A DNA stretch of 64,000 nt from Devosia sp. MC521 (GCF_014127105.1 NZ_CP059902.1:1521001-1585000); one strand, 5' to 3'. Counted from the stretch's first letter, positions 55,832 to 64,000 are shown. The notes: generated by a model not told the origin, from the letters alone. Numbers and translations are program-made.

Positions 55832-56506
55832 GTGGACATTTTGAGCCGCATCCGTGGGGGCCTGGTGGCCTCGTGTCAGCCAGTAGATGACGGTCCGATG
55901 GATCGCCCAGAGATTGTTGCGGCCATGGCGCAGGCCTGTGTCGCCGGTGGCGCTGTTGCTCTTCGCATTGAAGGTGTCGACAATCTCAAGGCGACCCGCC
56001 CGCTGGTCAATGTCCCGATCATTGCCATTGTAAAATCTGATCTCGAAGACAGCCCTGTTCGCATTACCGTGCGTGTTTCGGAAGCTATCGCTTTGGCAGA
56101 AGCCGGTGCCGACATAATAGCCTATGACGCGACTGACCGCGCGCGTCCTGACAGCAAGGAAGCAGTGCTGGCTGCTATTCTCGGAGCCGGGAAAATTGCG
56201 ATGGCAGACAGTTCGACTCTTGCTGATGGCAAGCTAGCGCTCGCTGGTGGTGCGCAGATTTTGGGCACGACCATGTCCGGCTACACCGAGGCAACAGCCG
56301 GGAATAACGATGGACCGGATTTCCGGCTTATCCGCGACTTCAAAGCCTTAGGTGCATTTGTTATGGCTGAAGGCCGCCTTAATTCACCTGACTTGGCCGC
56401 AGCAGCCATGCAATCTGGTGCAGACGCGGTTACCGTTGGTAGTGCCTTGACGCGTCTCGAACATGTTACCTCTTGGTTCGCTGACGCCATTCGGAGCGCA
56501 AAATGA
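55832..56506 (+). CDS. nanE: N-acetylmannosamine-6-phosphate 2-epimerase
   Basis: 224-aa TIM-barrel enzyme of the NanE family. ILSRIRGGLVASCQPVDDGP at the N-terminus, then PIIAIVKSDLEDSPVRIT (usual PIIGIIKRD...), ADIIAYDATDRARP and TTMSGYTEAT match conserved NanE blocks. It converts ManNAc-6-P into GlcNAc-6-P. GTG 55832 has AAAGGA 8 nt upstream. It overlaps the kinase gene by 4 bp. NagA and NagB for the following steps are not in this window. Confidence 0.9.
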   Translation: MDILSRIRGGLVASCQPVDDGPMDRPEIVAAMAQACVAGGAVALRIEGVDNLKATRPLVNVPIIAIVKSDLEDSPVRITVRVSEAIALAEAGADIIAYDATDRARPDSKEAVLAAILGAGKIAMADSSTLADGKLALAGGAQILGTTMSGYTEATAGNNDGPDFRLIRDFKALGAFVMAEGRLNSPDLAAAAMQSGADAVTVGSALTRLEHVTSWFADAIRSAK

Positions 56507-57360
56507 GCCTAAGCGGGTTCGCGGTTGATCTGGGCGGCACTAAGATCGCAGCAGCGCGCATTGAAGACGGTCGCGTGGCCGTAAAAGTGCAGGATATGAC
56601 AGATCCCGCTGCGGGTCTGCACGCGCAAATAGATAAGATGGCGGACCTGTTGAGAGGCATCGGTCATTCAGAAGGTCAGCCTGTTGGTGTCGCTGTCGCA
56701 GGGCGCGTTGATCACCAAGGCAATTGGCACGCGGTTAATACCAAAACTCTCAGTGCAATTACGGCGGCGCCGTTGGGCGCCTTGCTCGGCGAGCGCTTTG
56801 GCCACAAAAGCTGCGCAATAAATGATGCGGCGGCGGCGGCAGTTGCTGAAGCGAAGTTGGGGGCTGGGCAGGGGGCGTACAATTTTGCTTATATCACAGT
56901 GTCTACTGGCGTTGGCGGCGGCCTTGTCCTCGGTGGGAAGCTTGTCGAAAGCTCTAACGGCCTTGCCGGCCACGTTGGTTTCGTCTCATCGCCGTATGGC
57001 TCAGCGCGTTGCGGTTCCGGGCGTGTAGGAACTGTTGAGAGCATTGCCGGTGGTAAGGCTTTAGCCGCGGCGGCTGGGCTTGCAGATGCGAAAGCGGTTT
57101 TTGAAAGTGGCGAGCATGAAGGCGTTATCGCGCTCGCCGCTGCTAGCGTCGGCACACTGATAACGGATCTCACTTCAATTTTGGGGTTGGACCGCGTTGC
57201 CATCGGCGGAAGCATCGGCTTGGCACCAGGATTTCTCGATCGGGTGAAAAGTCAGGTTGCCGCTGAGCCGGAGCTGTTCCGCACCGAGATTTGTGCTGCT
57301 GCACTAGGGCACGACAGTGGGCTGCTCGGAGCATTGATGCATTGCCAAGACAAGTCGTGA
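56503..57360 (+). CDS. nanK: N-acetylmannosamine kinase (ROK family)
   Basis: 285-aa ROK sugar kinase. The N-terminal ATP-binding motif is AVDLGGTKIAAARI, and the middle contains VSTGVGGGLVLGGKLVESSNGLAGHVGF with the catalytic His region (GHVGF). The zinc-binding cysteines common in ROK kinases are mostly absent: only one Cys remains (ARCGSGRVGTVES). Coupled by ATGA to nanE, it would phosphorylate ManNAc. It ends the sialic acid operon. Confidence 0.85.
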   Translation: MSLSGFAVDLGGTKIAAARIEDGRVAVKVQDMTDPAAGLHAQIDKMADLLRGIGHSEGQPVGVAVAGRVDHQGNWHAVNTKTLSAITAAPLGALLGERFGHKSCAINDAAAAAVAEAKLGAGQGAYNFAYITVSTGVGGGLVLGGKLVESSNGLAGHVGFVSSPYGSARCGSGRVGTVESIAGGKALAAAAGLADAKAVFESGEHEGVIALAAASVGTLITDLTSILGLDRVAIGGSIGLAPGFLDRVKSQVAAEPELFRTEICAAALGHDSGLLGALMHCQDKS

Positions 57361-57377
57361 GCGGATTGCTCTAAGGG

Positions 57378-57980
57378 TCAGCTTTCGTCCTGCGCAAAGA
57401 CTAAGGCGCGGCCGCGGGTACTGTTGATGGCGTAAGCCCGCAGTTCCTCGGCGGCGTCACGAGCCACAGCAATTGTCAGGTTCGCACCTGTCGCGGTGAA
57501 GTCTTGTGCCGAAATGCTGGCATAGGGAAACGTAGGGATGCGCGCTTGAAGGAGTGCTACGTCCTCGAATGGCACCGTAATCTTGACGGTGCTCATTGCG
57601 ATCAACTGAGCTTTCTCGGCGTTTCGCAAGCATTGGGCGGCGGTTCCGCCATAAGCTCTGATTAGTCCGCCACTGCCGAGGAGTACGCCCCCAAACCATC
57701 GCGACACGTTGACGACGACGCCATCTAAATTCTGACCGTCAATGGCCTGCAGTATCGGCTTTCCTGCTGTGCCACTCGGTTCGCCGTCATCACTGAAGCG
57801 ATAGGCTTGGCCGAGGCGCCATGCCCAACAATTATGCCCCGCATCAGTTGCGGCACTCTCCGTTAGAAATTGCTTCGCGTCCGCCTCTGATGCAATGGGA
57901 GCAGCCAGGGCGATGAAGCAACTCTTCTTAATGTCCTGCCGAAATGTTGCAGTGTTGATGAGCGTGAAACGGTCCGTCAT
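57378..57980 (-). CDS. YigZ/IMPACT-family protein
   Basis: 200-aa protein of the UPF0029/IMPACT family. The conserved N-terminal domain contains SDDGEPSGTAGKPIL and VVVNVSRWFGGVLLGSGGLIRAYGG; the C-terminal domain is the ferredoxin-like DUF1949 part. Members are linked to translation-associated control, but the bacterial role is not settled. It is convergent with nanK, 17 bp away, and transcribed independently of the sialic acid genes. Confidence 0.9.
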   Translation of the reverse strand: MTDRFTLINTATFRQDIKKSCFIALAAPIASEADAKQFLTESAATDAGHNCWAWRLGQAYRFSDDGEPSGTAGKPILQAIDGQNLDGVVVNVSRWFGGVLLGSGGLIRAYGGTAAQCLRNAEKAQLIAMSTVKITVPFEDVALLQARIPTFPYASISAQDFTATGANLTIAVARDAAEELRAYAINSTRGRALVFAQDES

Positions 57981-58048
57981 TTACCAAGGGTACCATTCCT
58001 TGCTCAGGTGCGGAAATAGCATACCGTTTTCCGTTCACAGGCAGCGTT

Positions 58049-58261
58049 TTACGTTTTGCCTGCGAGTTCACGTTGGCGGTGAATGAATTTGATGGCTGTG
58101 GAATAGCGATTGTGCAGCTTTCGGTAGCTGACCAGTATGCCTTCGCTCACTTGCGCGTTTTCGAGCTGAACGTAGATCGCTTTGAATTCCTGCTCGATCT
58201 CGTGAGCATCCTCAAGCAAGCTTTGAATTTGTTTCTCAGTTAGTCGTACGACAGTCGCCAT
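58049..58261 (-). CDS. Small hypothetical protein, 70 aa
   Basis: Not recognised. Charged, entirely helical composition (LTEKQIQSLLEDAHEIEQEF, then LENAQVSEGILVSYRKLHNR), likely a soluble helical hairpin. GGAGG lies 7 nt upstream of the ATG, a good translation signal for a real small gene. It is flanked by the YigZ-type gene downstream and a PilZ gene upstream on the same strand. Confidence 0.65.
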   Translation of the reverse strand: MATVVRLTEKQIQSLLEDAHEIEQEFKAIYVQLENAQVSEGILVSYRKLHNRYSTAIKFIHRQRELAGKT

Positions 58262-58331
58262 TGTTCGCCTCCATTGAATGGAAAAATGGGCGGGGCCGTT
58301 GTCGGTTCCAACGAGGGCGAGAGCGCAGAGG

Positions 58332-58583
58332 CTATTCAGGCAGCACGAAGCTCAAGCCAATCGATCCTTGCGCCTGCCAAATCACGCGACACGGTTCAAG
58401 TCGATGCGAGAAGAGTAGATAGCAGTCAGCGGCGACCTTAGTTTCTTCATCCAGGCGAACTCGAGCACCGCCGGATGATTGCTCGATAATCGTCCCGGCT
58501 GCGCGCAGAAGCCCGTCACCCCAGACGAGCGTCGCTGGCAATCGCACTCTATCTCGTTCTTGGTCGCGCCGGTCGTTTTTCAT
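58332..58583 (-). CDS. PilZ-domain protein, 83 aa
   Basis: Single-domain protein of the PilZ fold. The N-terminal basic part DRRDQERDRVRLPATL contains an RxxxR-like cluster, and the second conserved element DxSxxG appears as IEQSSGGARVRL, where the Asp is replaced by Glu-Gln. It may therefore bind cyclic di-GMP weakly or not at all. The start has no clear ribosome site. Function likely in motility or surface control, but this is family knowledge only. Confidence 0.75.
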   Translation of the reverse strand: MKNDRRDQERDRVRLPATLVWGDGLLRAAGTIIEQSSGGARVRLDEETKVAADCYLLFSHRLEPCRVIWQAQGSIGLSFVLPE

Positions 58584-58762
58584 GGACGACTGATTTGGGC
58601 CGAGTCGGCGAACGAGAAGCTAAAGCAGTGACTAAAATTGTATCTTTATCGCTCTATCCACAGTGTTGAATTCTACTAAAGTGATGTTAAATATAAGGAA
58701 TTATGCTCTTGTGTAAATCTTGCGCCGTTGATTGAGGATACCGATTGCATTCTAAGTAATTG

Positions 58763-58864
58763 GAACCGAACGCGCGCCACTTCGTTTTTCGACTGCAGGC
58801 ACCTCCCTCCCTGCGACCTCCAGTAGTCCCCGGTTCATGCACACAAGGCCGGGGACTTTTTTTT
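58763..58864 (+). ncRNA. Candidate anti-Shine-Dalgarno small RNA
   Basis: A strong intrinsic terminator (58825-58864) has no upstream plus-strand gene, so it probably ends an RNA of about 100 nt. A possible promoter is TTGATT (58728-58733), 17 bp, TCTAAG (58751-58756). Just before the terminator, GCAGG (58795-58799) pairs with CCTGC (58810-58814) around a loop reading CACCTCCCTC, complementary to Shine-Dalgarno sequence; a second ACCTCC follows between the stems. Loops with C/U-rich anti-SD motifs are the hallmark of alphaproteobacterial small RNAs such as the alpha-r14 (NfeR1) family. The 5' end is uncertain. Confidence 0.6.
58825..58864 (+). terminator. Rho-independent terminator of candidate small RNA
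   Basis: AGTCCCCGG (58825-58833) and CCGGGGACT (58849-58857) form a 9-bp stem with a 15-nt loop, followed by eight T residues (58857-58864). Confidence 0.9.
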
Positions 58865-58950
58865 GTCTTGAGGGCATGGAGACGATTTGGAACTCCGCCA
58901 TCGCTGCTGAGTTAGAGGTATAGCAAGGGCCGCACCGCAGGGGGTGCCAG

Positions 58951-59499
58951 ATGAAATCGCAAATTCGAATTCTCATTCTGATACTGAGCGCGGTGTCGAA
59001 CACTGGCTTGGCTGGTGCTGCTGAGCCTATTGCGGTGCCCATATCCACCTCTGCTTCTTTGCCTATCTACGATGAAGCCGACTTTGATTGGTCTGGACTC
59101 TACGCCGGGATCAGTGCTGGCCCTGCGCTCGATAATGACGGTGGAGCGTTAGCGCTGGGTGCGCAGCTTGGCATTCAAACCCAGTTCGACTTTTACTTAG
59201 TTGGAGCGGAAGTTGCCGTCCGTGGGCTTCCTGGCACCACAGGTCATGACGCTATGGCCTATGGTGAGATCCTTGGCAGGGCAGGGGTTATCGCGACTGA
59301 TAGCCTACTCGTGTACACAGCAGCCGGGTACGGGCTGGATTTGGGACCTCAGCCAAACCAACAAGTCCTATTAGGCGGCGGGCTCGAAATTCCGATTTCG
59401 GACTCGGTTTCCTTGGGTGCGCAATATCTCCGTGGTGTCCCGATCTCCGGTGGGGAGCCCACGAATCTGATCACTTTTGGCGCTAATTGGCATTTTTGA
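58951..59499 (+). CDS. Small outer-membrane beta-barrel protein
   Basis: 182-aa protein with a Sec signal (MKSQIRILILILSAVSNTGLAGA, cleaved before AEPIAV; shown in two parts of function). The mature start contains FDWSGLYAGISAG, the usual opening of Omp25/Omp31-like barrels of Rhizobiales, and alternating strands end in ITFGANWHF with a terminal Phe for BAM recognition. About eight strands are expected. GGGGG lies near the ATG. It is a paralogue of the gene at 59818, sharing the FDW-G-YAG opening. Confidence 0.82.
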   Translation: MKSQIRILILILSAVSNTGLAGAAEPIAVPISTSASLPIYDEADFDWSGLYAGISAGPALDNDGGALALGAQLGIQTQFDFYLVGAEVAVRGLPGTTGHDAMAYGEILGRAGVIATDSLLVYTAAGYGLDLGPQPNQQVLLGGGLEIPISDSVSLGAQYLRGVPISGGEPTNLITFGANWHF

Positions 59500-59817
59500 T
59501 CAAAGTGATAACGAATCTTAAATGAATGCGCGCGGCGGCGTGCGTTCGAATGTTGCAAACAGGGCGGAAATGTGTCACTACTGTGATCTGCCGCCCTATT
59601 GTGCTGCGCCATCTGGCTGCAAGGGGTGTGGATGGACGCAAAAGCTAGGATTTGTCTCAAATTGGAGCGAATCCGTAGTTTCTTTGCAACACCATGGGCC
59701 AATTGGTCATGGATTCTTAGCCTCACTGGCTAAAATGCGCTTTGACGCACTTGTATCTTCCCTCTGTCTGAGTCATTTACAGGGCGACTACGGTTAACTC
59801 TATTGGGAGTGCAAGAT
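59500..59817. other. Intergenic region between two barrel-protein genes
   Basis: 318 bp, probably the promoter and leader of the second barrel gene. It contains AGGGCGG (59561-59567) and CCGCCCT (59591-59597) as an inverted repeat that may form a hairpin, and CCATG/CATGG arms near 59695. A 91-codon open frame here has no protein-like features and no ribosome site, so I do not annotate it. Confidence 0.5.
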
Positions 59818-60402
59818 ATGTTTGTACGTTCTCTGGCTATCGGCGTTTCGGCCGCAGCTCTTATGGTTGGTGGCGCTCAGGCAGCTGACCTCATCATCCC
59901 AACCACCCCACAGCCAATCATCGAAACCTCTTCGGGTTTTGATTGGGAAGGTATCTATGCTGGTGCTCGCGTTGGCGGCCAGTGGGTTGGTACTCAGCAG
60001 TACGGTAACGCAGGTCGTATCGACACCACCAATGGTGTTCTCGGCGTTGCAGCTGGCGTGAACTTCATTCCAATGGACCCAGTTCTGGTTGGTCTTGAAG
60101 TGACCGGTGACTGGCTCTGGAACGACTCGTACTCGTCCGGTGAATTCTTCGCTAACCTCCGCGTTGGTGCTGTCGTAACCGACAACGCACTCGTATACGC
60201 AATCGGTGGCGTTGGCTTCCAGGCTCGTGAAGGCGTTGACAATGCTGGTATCTACCAGCTCGGCGCTGGCGTTGAATTCGCTGTAACCGACGCAGTAACC
60301 GTTCGCGGTGAAATCGTTGGTCAGGGCGCATTCGACAAGAATGGCTCGGACGACTTCTTCCGTGCGACCAAGGCAACCGTTGGTGCCTTCTACCACTTCT
60401 AA
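59818..60402 (+). CDS. Outer-membrane beta-barrel protein, Omp25-like
   Basis: 194-aa barrel protein. The signal MFVRSLAIGVSAAALMVGG is followed by AQA cleavage before ADLII. The mature protein opens with FDWEGIYAGARVGGQW, continues in alternating strands (GLEVTGDWLWND, ALVYAIGGVGFQ, VTVRGEIVGQGAF) and ends GAFYHF, with terminal Phe. ATG 59818 has GGGAG 8 nt upstream. Codon use is strongly biased toward GTT/GCT/GGT, as in highly expressed genes, and a strong terminator follows. Confidence 0.87.
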   Translation: MFVRSLAIGVSAAALMVGGAQAADLIIPTTPQPIIETSSGFDWEGIYAGARVGGQWVGTQQYGNAGRIDTTNGVLGVAAGVNFIPMDPVLVGLEVTGDWLWNDSYSSGEFFANLRVGAVVTDNALVYAIGGVGFQAREGVDNAGIYQLGAGVEFAVTDAVTVRGEIVGQGAFDKNGSDDFFRATKATVGAFYHF

Positions 60403-60459
60403 GCCAAGATAACGTATCGGGGCGCTTCGCGCGCTCCGATGCTTTACTTGCACCCAATT

Positions 60460-60496
60460 CGGCGGACCGCTCGCGCGGTTCGCCGTTTTGTTTTTT
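60460..60496 (+). terminator. Rho-independent terminator after Omp25-like gene
   Basis: CGGCGGACCGC (60460-60470) pairs with GCGGTTCGCCG (60475-60485) in an 11-bp stem with a TCGC loop, followed by TTTTGTTTTTT. Confidence 0.9.
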
Positions 60497-60894
60497 AGGG
60501 TGCCCTACACTAACGAGCGGTGCGTAAAACGCTCGCGAGAAAATTGGTACATGTGATCGATTCTCTTCGGCTTGAGATTTCGGCCTGTCGTTGCCCGTTT
60601 AGGGGCTGAATGGTGCTCGGCTAGTGCAATATAATGCAGTCGGCTGGGAGAGATTTGCCGGTCAATGCGACAAATTGCACTGGCTAATGCCAGAGAAACT
60701 GCACTAATTTCCAGTATTCGACAGCAGTCCGATTACATGATTGTGGTGGTCATGTTTTCTTTCCCTTGAAACAGGATGGGGGAAGGTCTAATCGGTTTCG
60801 CATCACCGGCGTGTCGGTACACTCGCCCCAATTGCGATGCTACCCGCATGCCAAACGGCCGCCCTGGCCGGAACACAGTTTTTAGGCTGCTCGC
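60497..60894. promoter_or_regulatory. Upstream region of the nuo operon
   Basis: About 400 bp without a gene. The motif TAGTGCA or its complement TGCACT(A) occurs three times (60622-60628, 60676-60681, 60700-60706), giving GTGCAAT and ATTGCAC as inverted arms 43 bp apart. It presumably holds the main complex I promoter, but I cannot pick a certain -35/-10 pair. Confidence 0.4.
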
Positions 60895-61260
60895 ATGACT
60901 GATTTGCTCAGCGATTATTTGCCCATTGTTATCTTCATCGCCTTGTCGGGCCTTATCGGCGCGGCATTGCTGATTGCGCCATTCTTGATCGCCGTTAAAC
61001 GTCCCGACCCTGAAAAGGTGTCGGCTTTCGAAGCTGGCTTCGAGGCGTTCAGCGACGCGCGCATGAAGGTTGATGTGCGTTTTTATCTGGTCGCGATTCT
61101 GTTCATCATTTTTGACCTCGAAGTCGCCTTCCTCTTTCCTTGGGCTGTAGCCTTCCGGGATGTCGGTTGGTTCGGTTTTTGGTCGATGATGGTTTTCCTC
61201 GCGGTGCTGACCATCGGGTTTATTTACGAATGGAGTAAGGGAGCTCTCGAATGGGATTGA
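60895..61260 (+). CDS. nuoA: NADH-quinone oxidoreductase subunit A
   Basis: 121-aa membrane subunit of complex I with three helices ([20 protein letters not shown] first). The loop [21 protein letters not shown] matches the conserved NuoA region near the quinone site (usual YECG is AFEAG here), and [20 protein letters not shown] is the conserved second helix. It overlaps nuoB by 10 bp and begins the nuo operon. Confidence 0.95.
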   Translation: MTDLLSDYLPIVIFIALSGLIGAALLIAPFLIAVKRPDPEKVSAFEAGFEAFSDARMKVDVRFYLVAILFIIFDLEVAFLFPWAVAFRDVGWFGFWSMMVFLAVLTIGFIYEWSKGALEWD

Positions 61261-61832
61261 GCCACGCAGATACCACGCTGGTTACGCCCCGTCCGACAGG
61301 TGCTCTGGACCCGGCGACGGGCAGGGCAGTTGGTGCTGACGATCCGTTCTTTGTCGGCGTGAACAACGAGCTGGCCGACAAGGGCTTCCTTGTGACCACG
61401 GTCTCTCAATTGATCACTTGGGCGCGCACTGGTTCGCTGATGTGGATGCAGACAGGTCTGGCTTGTTGCGCTGTCGAGATGATGCAGATGTCCATGCCGC
61501 GCTATGACGTGGAGCGCTTCGGTACGGCGCCCCGTGCGTCGCCGCGCCAGTCGGACGTTCTGATCGTCGCCGGTACGCTGACGAACAAAATGGCGCCCGC
61601 TCTGCGCAAGGTCTATGACCAGATGCCCGAGCCGCGCTACGTCATTTCCATGGGCAGTTGCGCCAATGGCGGCGGCTACTACCACTATTCCTATTCGGTC
61701 GTTCGCGGTTGCGATCGCATTCTGCCCGTAGACGTCTACGTTCCAGGCTGCCCGCCCACTGCTGAAGCGCTGCTCTACGGCATTCTTCTTTTGCAAAAGA
61801 AGATCCGCAGAGACGGCACGATCGAAAGATAA
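61251..61832 (+). CDS. nuoB: NADH-quinone oxidoreductase subunit B
   Basis: 193-aa peripheral-arm subunit that carries iron-sulfur cluster N2. Cluster Cys residues are in [23 protein letters not shown] and [12 protein letters not shown]. It has an N-terminal extension of about 25 residues common in alphaproteobacteria. Overlaps nuoA; nuoC follows after 10 bp with AGGG near its start. Confidence 0.97.
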   Translation: MGLSHADTTLVTPRPTGALDPATGRAVGADDPFFVGVNNELADKGFLVTTVSQLITWARTGSLMWMQTGLACCAVEMMQMSMPRYDVERFGTAPRASPRQSDVLIVAGTLTNKMAPALRKVYDQMPEPRYVISMGSCANGGGYYHYSYSVVRGCDRILPVDVYVPGCPPTAEALLYGILLLQKKIRRDGTIER

Positions 61833-61842
61833 GGGCAGGGTC

Positions 61843-62478
61843 ATGGACGAAACTGAAATTTTGGACACTGCCGTCGTTGTGGACCCGCAAGTCGCACTGG
61901 GGGAATATATCGCCGCATCTCTGGGAGACGCAGTGATTGGCTTTGACGTCGCTTTCGGGGATCTGACGGTTTCCATAGCGAAGGATGCCGTTGTAGATGT
62001 CGCGCGGTTTCTGCGCGATGACGCAAAATGTCGCTTCATCTCTTTTGTGGATGTCTGCGGCGCGGACTATCCAGAACGCGAACAGCGGTTTGACGTGGTT
62101 TACCACTTGCTGAGTCCGCACCTTAATCAGCGTATCCGGTTCAAGCTGCAGACGGACGAGAATAGCCTTGTGCCGTCGATTTGCGACGTGTTCGCCGGGG
62201 CAAACTGGTTCGAGCGCGAGGTCTATGACCTCTACGGCGTTTTGTTCTCAGATCACCCCGATTTGCGTCGCATCCTCACCGACTACGGTTTTGACGGCAA
62301 TCCGCTGCGCAAGGACTTCCCGCTCACCGGCTTTGTAGAAGTTCGCTACGACGAAGAGCGTCGTCGCGTTGTCTATGAGCCGGTTAAGCTCGCGCAGGAA
62401 TTTCGTGCGTTTGATTACCTGTCACCATGGGAAGGCACGGACTATGTGCTGCCCGGCGACGAAAAGGCGAAGAACTGA
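61843..62478 (+). CDS. nuoC: NADH-quinone oxidoreductase subunit C
   Basis: 211-aa peripheral-arm subunit, separate from NuoD as in alphaproteobacteria (fused in E. coli). The conserved block [20 protein letters not shown] near residues 123-142 and [19 protein letters not shown] follow. Its TGA overlaps the nuoD ATG by one base. Confidence 0.95.
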   Translation: MDETEILDTAVVVDPQVALGEYIAASLGDAVIGFDVAFGDLTVSIAKDAVVDVARFLRDDAKCRFISFVDVCGADYPEREQRFDVVYHLLSPHLNQRIRFKLQTDENSLVPSICDVFAGANWFEREVYDLYGVLFSDHPDLRRILTDYGFDGNPLRKDFPLTGFVEVRYDEERRRVVYEPVKLAQEFRAFDYLSPWEGTDYVLPGDEKAKN

Positions 62479-63668
62479 TGAGCGAAGTAGACGTTCGCAA
62501 CTTCACGCTAAACTTCGGCCCTGTGCACCCTTCGGCGCACGGTGTGCTGCGTATGATCTTGGAGCTCGACGGTGAAATCGTTGAGCGCGTTGATCCCCAT
62601 ATCGGCCTGCTGCACCGCGGAACTGAAAAGCTAATCGAGCACAAGACCTATCTGCAGGGACTGCCGTATTTCGATCGCCTGGACTATGTGGCGCCGATGA
62701 ACCAGGAGCACGCCTATGTGCTGGCAGTTGAACGCATGCTCGGCATCGAAGTGCCTCGCCGTGGCCAGCTTATTCGTGTCCTGTTTGCCGAAATCGGCCG
62801 CTTGCTCGCGCATTTGATGAACGTGACCACGCAGGCCATGGACATTGGTGCGCTCACGCCCCCTGTTTGGGGGTTTGAACAGCGCGAAAAGCTGATGATT
62901 TTTTATGAGCGCGCATCGGGCGCTCGTATGCATGCCGCCTACTTCCGTCCTGGTGGTGTGCATCAGGATCTGCCGCAGGCGTTGGTCGATGATATCGGCC
63001 AATTCTGCAAGGATTTCATTCAGCCACTCGAAGACATTGACCGCCTTCTCACCAACAACCGCATCTTTAAGCAGCGTAACGTCGATATCGGTGTTGTCCC
63101 GCTCGAAGAAGCTTGGGGGCGTGGGTTCTCGGGGGTCATGGTTCGTGGTTCGGGCGCTGCTTGGGATTTGCGCAAGGCACAGCCTTACGACGCCTATGCC
63201 GAAATGGATTTCGACATCCCAACTGGCCAGAATGGGGACTGCTACGACCGCTATCTCGTCCGTATGGAAGAGATGCGTCAGTCGACCCGCATTATGGCGC
63301 AGTGCGTTGATAAGCTGAACGCTCCGGACGGGAAGGGGCCAGTGGCCTCTACTGATGGTAAGGTCGTTCCGCCTAAGCGCGGTGAGATGAAGCAATCGAT
63401 GGAAGCGCTCATCCATCACTTCAAGCTCTACACCGAAGGGTTCAAGGTACCTGCCGGTGAAATCTATGCCGCCGTCGAAGCGCCAAAGGGCGAGTTCGGC
63501 GTTTATCTGGTGTCTGATGGCACCAACAAACCCTATCGTTGTCACATTCGTGCGCCGGGCTTTGCCCATCTAAGCGCCATGGATTACCTGTGCCGTCACC
63601 ACATGCTGGCTGACGTTACGGCAATTCTCGGATCGATCGACGTTGTGTTCGGAGAGGTTGATCGCTGA
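62478..63668 (+). CDS. nuoD: NADH-quinone oxidoreductase subunit D
   Basis: 396-aa quinone-site subunit. [20 protein letters not shown] near the N-terminus contains the conserved [19 protein letters not shown] follows, and the C-terminus ends in [14 protein letters not shown] as in other NuoD proteins. I start at ATG 62478, which overlaps the nuoC stop; the longer open frame lies inside nuoC. Confidence 0.97.
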   Translation: MSEVDVRNFTLNFGPVHPSAHGVLRMILELDGEIVERVDPHIGLLHRGTEKLIEHKTYLQGLPYFDRLDYVAPMNQEHAYVLAVERMLGIEVPRRGQLIRVLFAEIGRLLAHLMNVTTQAMDIGALTPPVWGFEQREKLMIFYERASGARMHAAYFRPGGVHQDLPQALVDDIGQFCKDFIQPLEDIDRLLTNNRIFKQRNVDIGVVPLEEAWGRGFSGVMVRGSGAAWDLRKAQPYDAYAEMDFDIPTGQNGDCYDRYLVRMEEMRQSTRIMAQCVDKLNAPDGKGPVASTDGKVVPPKRGEMKQSMEALIHHFKLYTEGFKVPAGEIYAAVEAPKGEFGVYLVSDGTNKPYRCHIRAPGFAHLSAMDYLCRHHMLADVTAILGSIDVVFGEVDR

Positions 63669-64000
63669 TGTCGGTGCGTCGCCTTGCGGAAGAGTCGGTA
63701 CAGCCGGCAAGTTTCGCCTTTACTGCAGAAAATCAGGTCTGGGCTGAAAAGCGCATTGGCCTCTATCCCGCGGGACGCCAGCAATCAGCTGTGATCCCTC
63801 TGTTGATGCGTGCCCAAGAGCAGGATGGCTGGGTCACTCGCGCCACGATCGAAAAGATCGCTGAAATGCTTGGCATGCCCTATATCCGGGTGCTCGAAGT
63901 CGCCACCTTCTATACTCAGTTCCAGCTGCAGCCTGTGGGCACACGTGCTCATATTCAGGTCTGTGGCACCACGCCTTGCATGCTGCGCGGCGCAGAAGGA
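63668..64000 (+). CDS. nuoE: NADH-quinone oxidoreductase subunit E, 3' end outside window
   Basis: First 111 codons of the thioredoxin-like 2Fe-2S subunit. The conserved helix region [20 protein letters not shown] and [15 protein letters not shown] are present, and the first two cluster Cys residues appear in [11 protein letters not shown]; the other two lie beyond the window end. The ATG overlaps the nuoD stop by one base. Confidence 0.95.
   Translation, partial: MSVRRLAEESVQPASFAFTAENQVWAEKRIGLYPAGRQQSAVIPLLMRAQEQDGWVTRATIEKIAEMLGMPYIRVLEVATFYTQFQLQPVGTRAHIQVCGTTPCMLRGAEG

Larger units (their letters stand above)
58584..58950. other. Intergenic region with candidate small RNA
   Basis: 367 bp without a protein gene. 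The first 140 bp are AT-rich and may contain promoters for the PilZ gene (minus) and a small RNA (plus). The small RNA with its terminator occupies about 58763-58864. The last 85 bp lead into the outer-membrane protein gene. Confidence 0.6.

Noticed and set aside
59522-59797. 91-codon frame in the spacer between the two barrel genes
   Set aside because: No ribosome site, no motif, composition like non-coding DNA; the spacer is better explained as promoter and leader.

Overview
The window looks like chromosomal DNA of a free-living alphaproteobacterium of the order Hyphomicrobiales (Rhizobiales), most plausibly Devosia or a close relative. This is an inference from gene content: a pca cluster controlled by PcaQ, IclR-type PcaR and AraC-type PobR; several sugar ABC importers with a single UgpC/MalK-type ATPase; Omp25-like small porins; PilZ and LuxR proteins; and nuoA-E with separate nuoC and nuoD. 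No phage, insertion sequence, CRISPR array or rRNA was seen. One tRNA (Asp, GTC) is present.

Layout. (1) 0-4.3 kb, minus strand: a carbohydrate ABC importer (Tat-type binding protein, two permeases, ATPase). The C-terminal remnant of a LacI-type regulator and operator-like palindromes lie upstream. (2) 4.8-7.5 kb, minus strand: a GNAT/TPR protein, an unknown protein and a LuxR-type regulator with a degenerate receiver. (3) 8.0-14.5 kb, plus strand: a type I secretion cassette, with a Gln/Asp/Asn-rich protein, a larger protein with a repeated Q-x-N..D-x-D motif, a PrtD-type ABC exporter and an HlyD-type adaptor. (4) 14.5-36.6 kb: a continuous aromatic-acid catabolic island. Ferulate is activated by Fcs and shortened by a CoA-dependent beta-oxidative set (hydratase, SDR, thiolase, thioesterase) to vanillate; VanAB demethylates vanillate to protocatechuate; PobA makes protocatechuate from 4-hydroxybenzoate; PcaHG, B, C, D, IJ and F carry it to succinyl-CoA and acetyl-CoA. 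A TRAP transporter sits in the middle. Six regulators (PcaR, VanR, MarR, PobR, PcaQ types) are interspersed, and several candidate operators can be read. (5) 36.8 kb: tRNA-Asp.

(6) 37.1-48.4 kb: an EamA permease, a large PIG-L-type deacetylase and a ROK regulator on the minus strand, divergent from an operon of sugar-binding protein, two permeases, an argininosuccinate-lyase-like enzyme, an ATPase and a PfkB kinase. The lyase has unusual active-site motifs and the operon's substrate is unknown. (7) 48.5-57.4 kb: a predicted sialic acid locus, with a FadR/NanR-type regulator divergent from a peptide-family ABC importer (including a natural permease-ATPase fusion), then NanA-, NanE- and NanK-like enzymes. 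Three tandem 7-bp repeats form a candidate operator. (8) 57.4-60.5 kb: YigZ-type, small unknown and PilZ proteins, a candidate anti-Shine-Dalgarno small RNA, and two small outer-membrane barrel proteins. (9) 60.9-64.0 kb: start of the complex I operon nuoABCDE, with nuoE cut by the window end.

Most promising for novelty: the type I secretion cassette with its two unusual candidate substrates, the lyase/deacetylase/kinase ABC locus, and the anti-SD small RNA. The remaining regions match well-known pathways, although several operators are proposed here from sequence alone.
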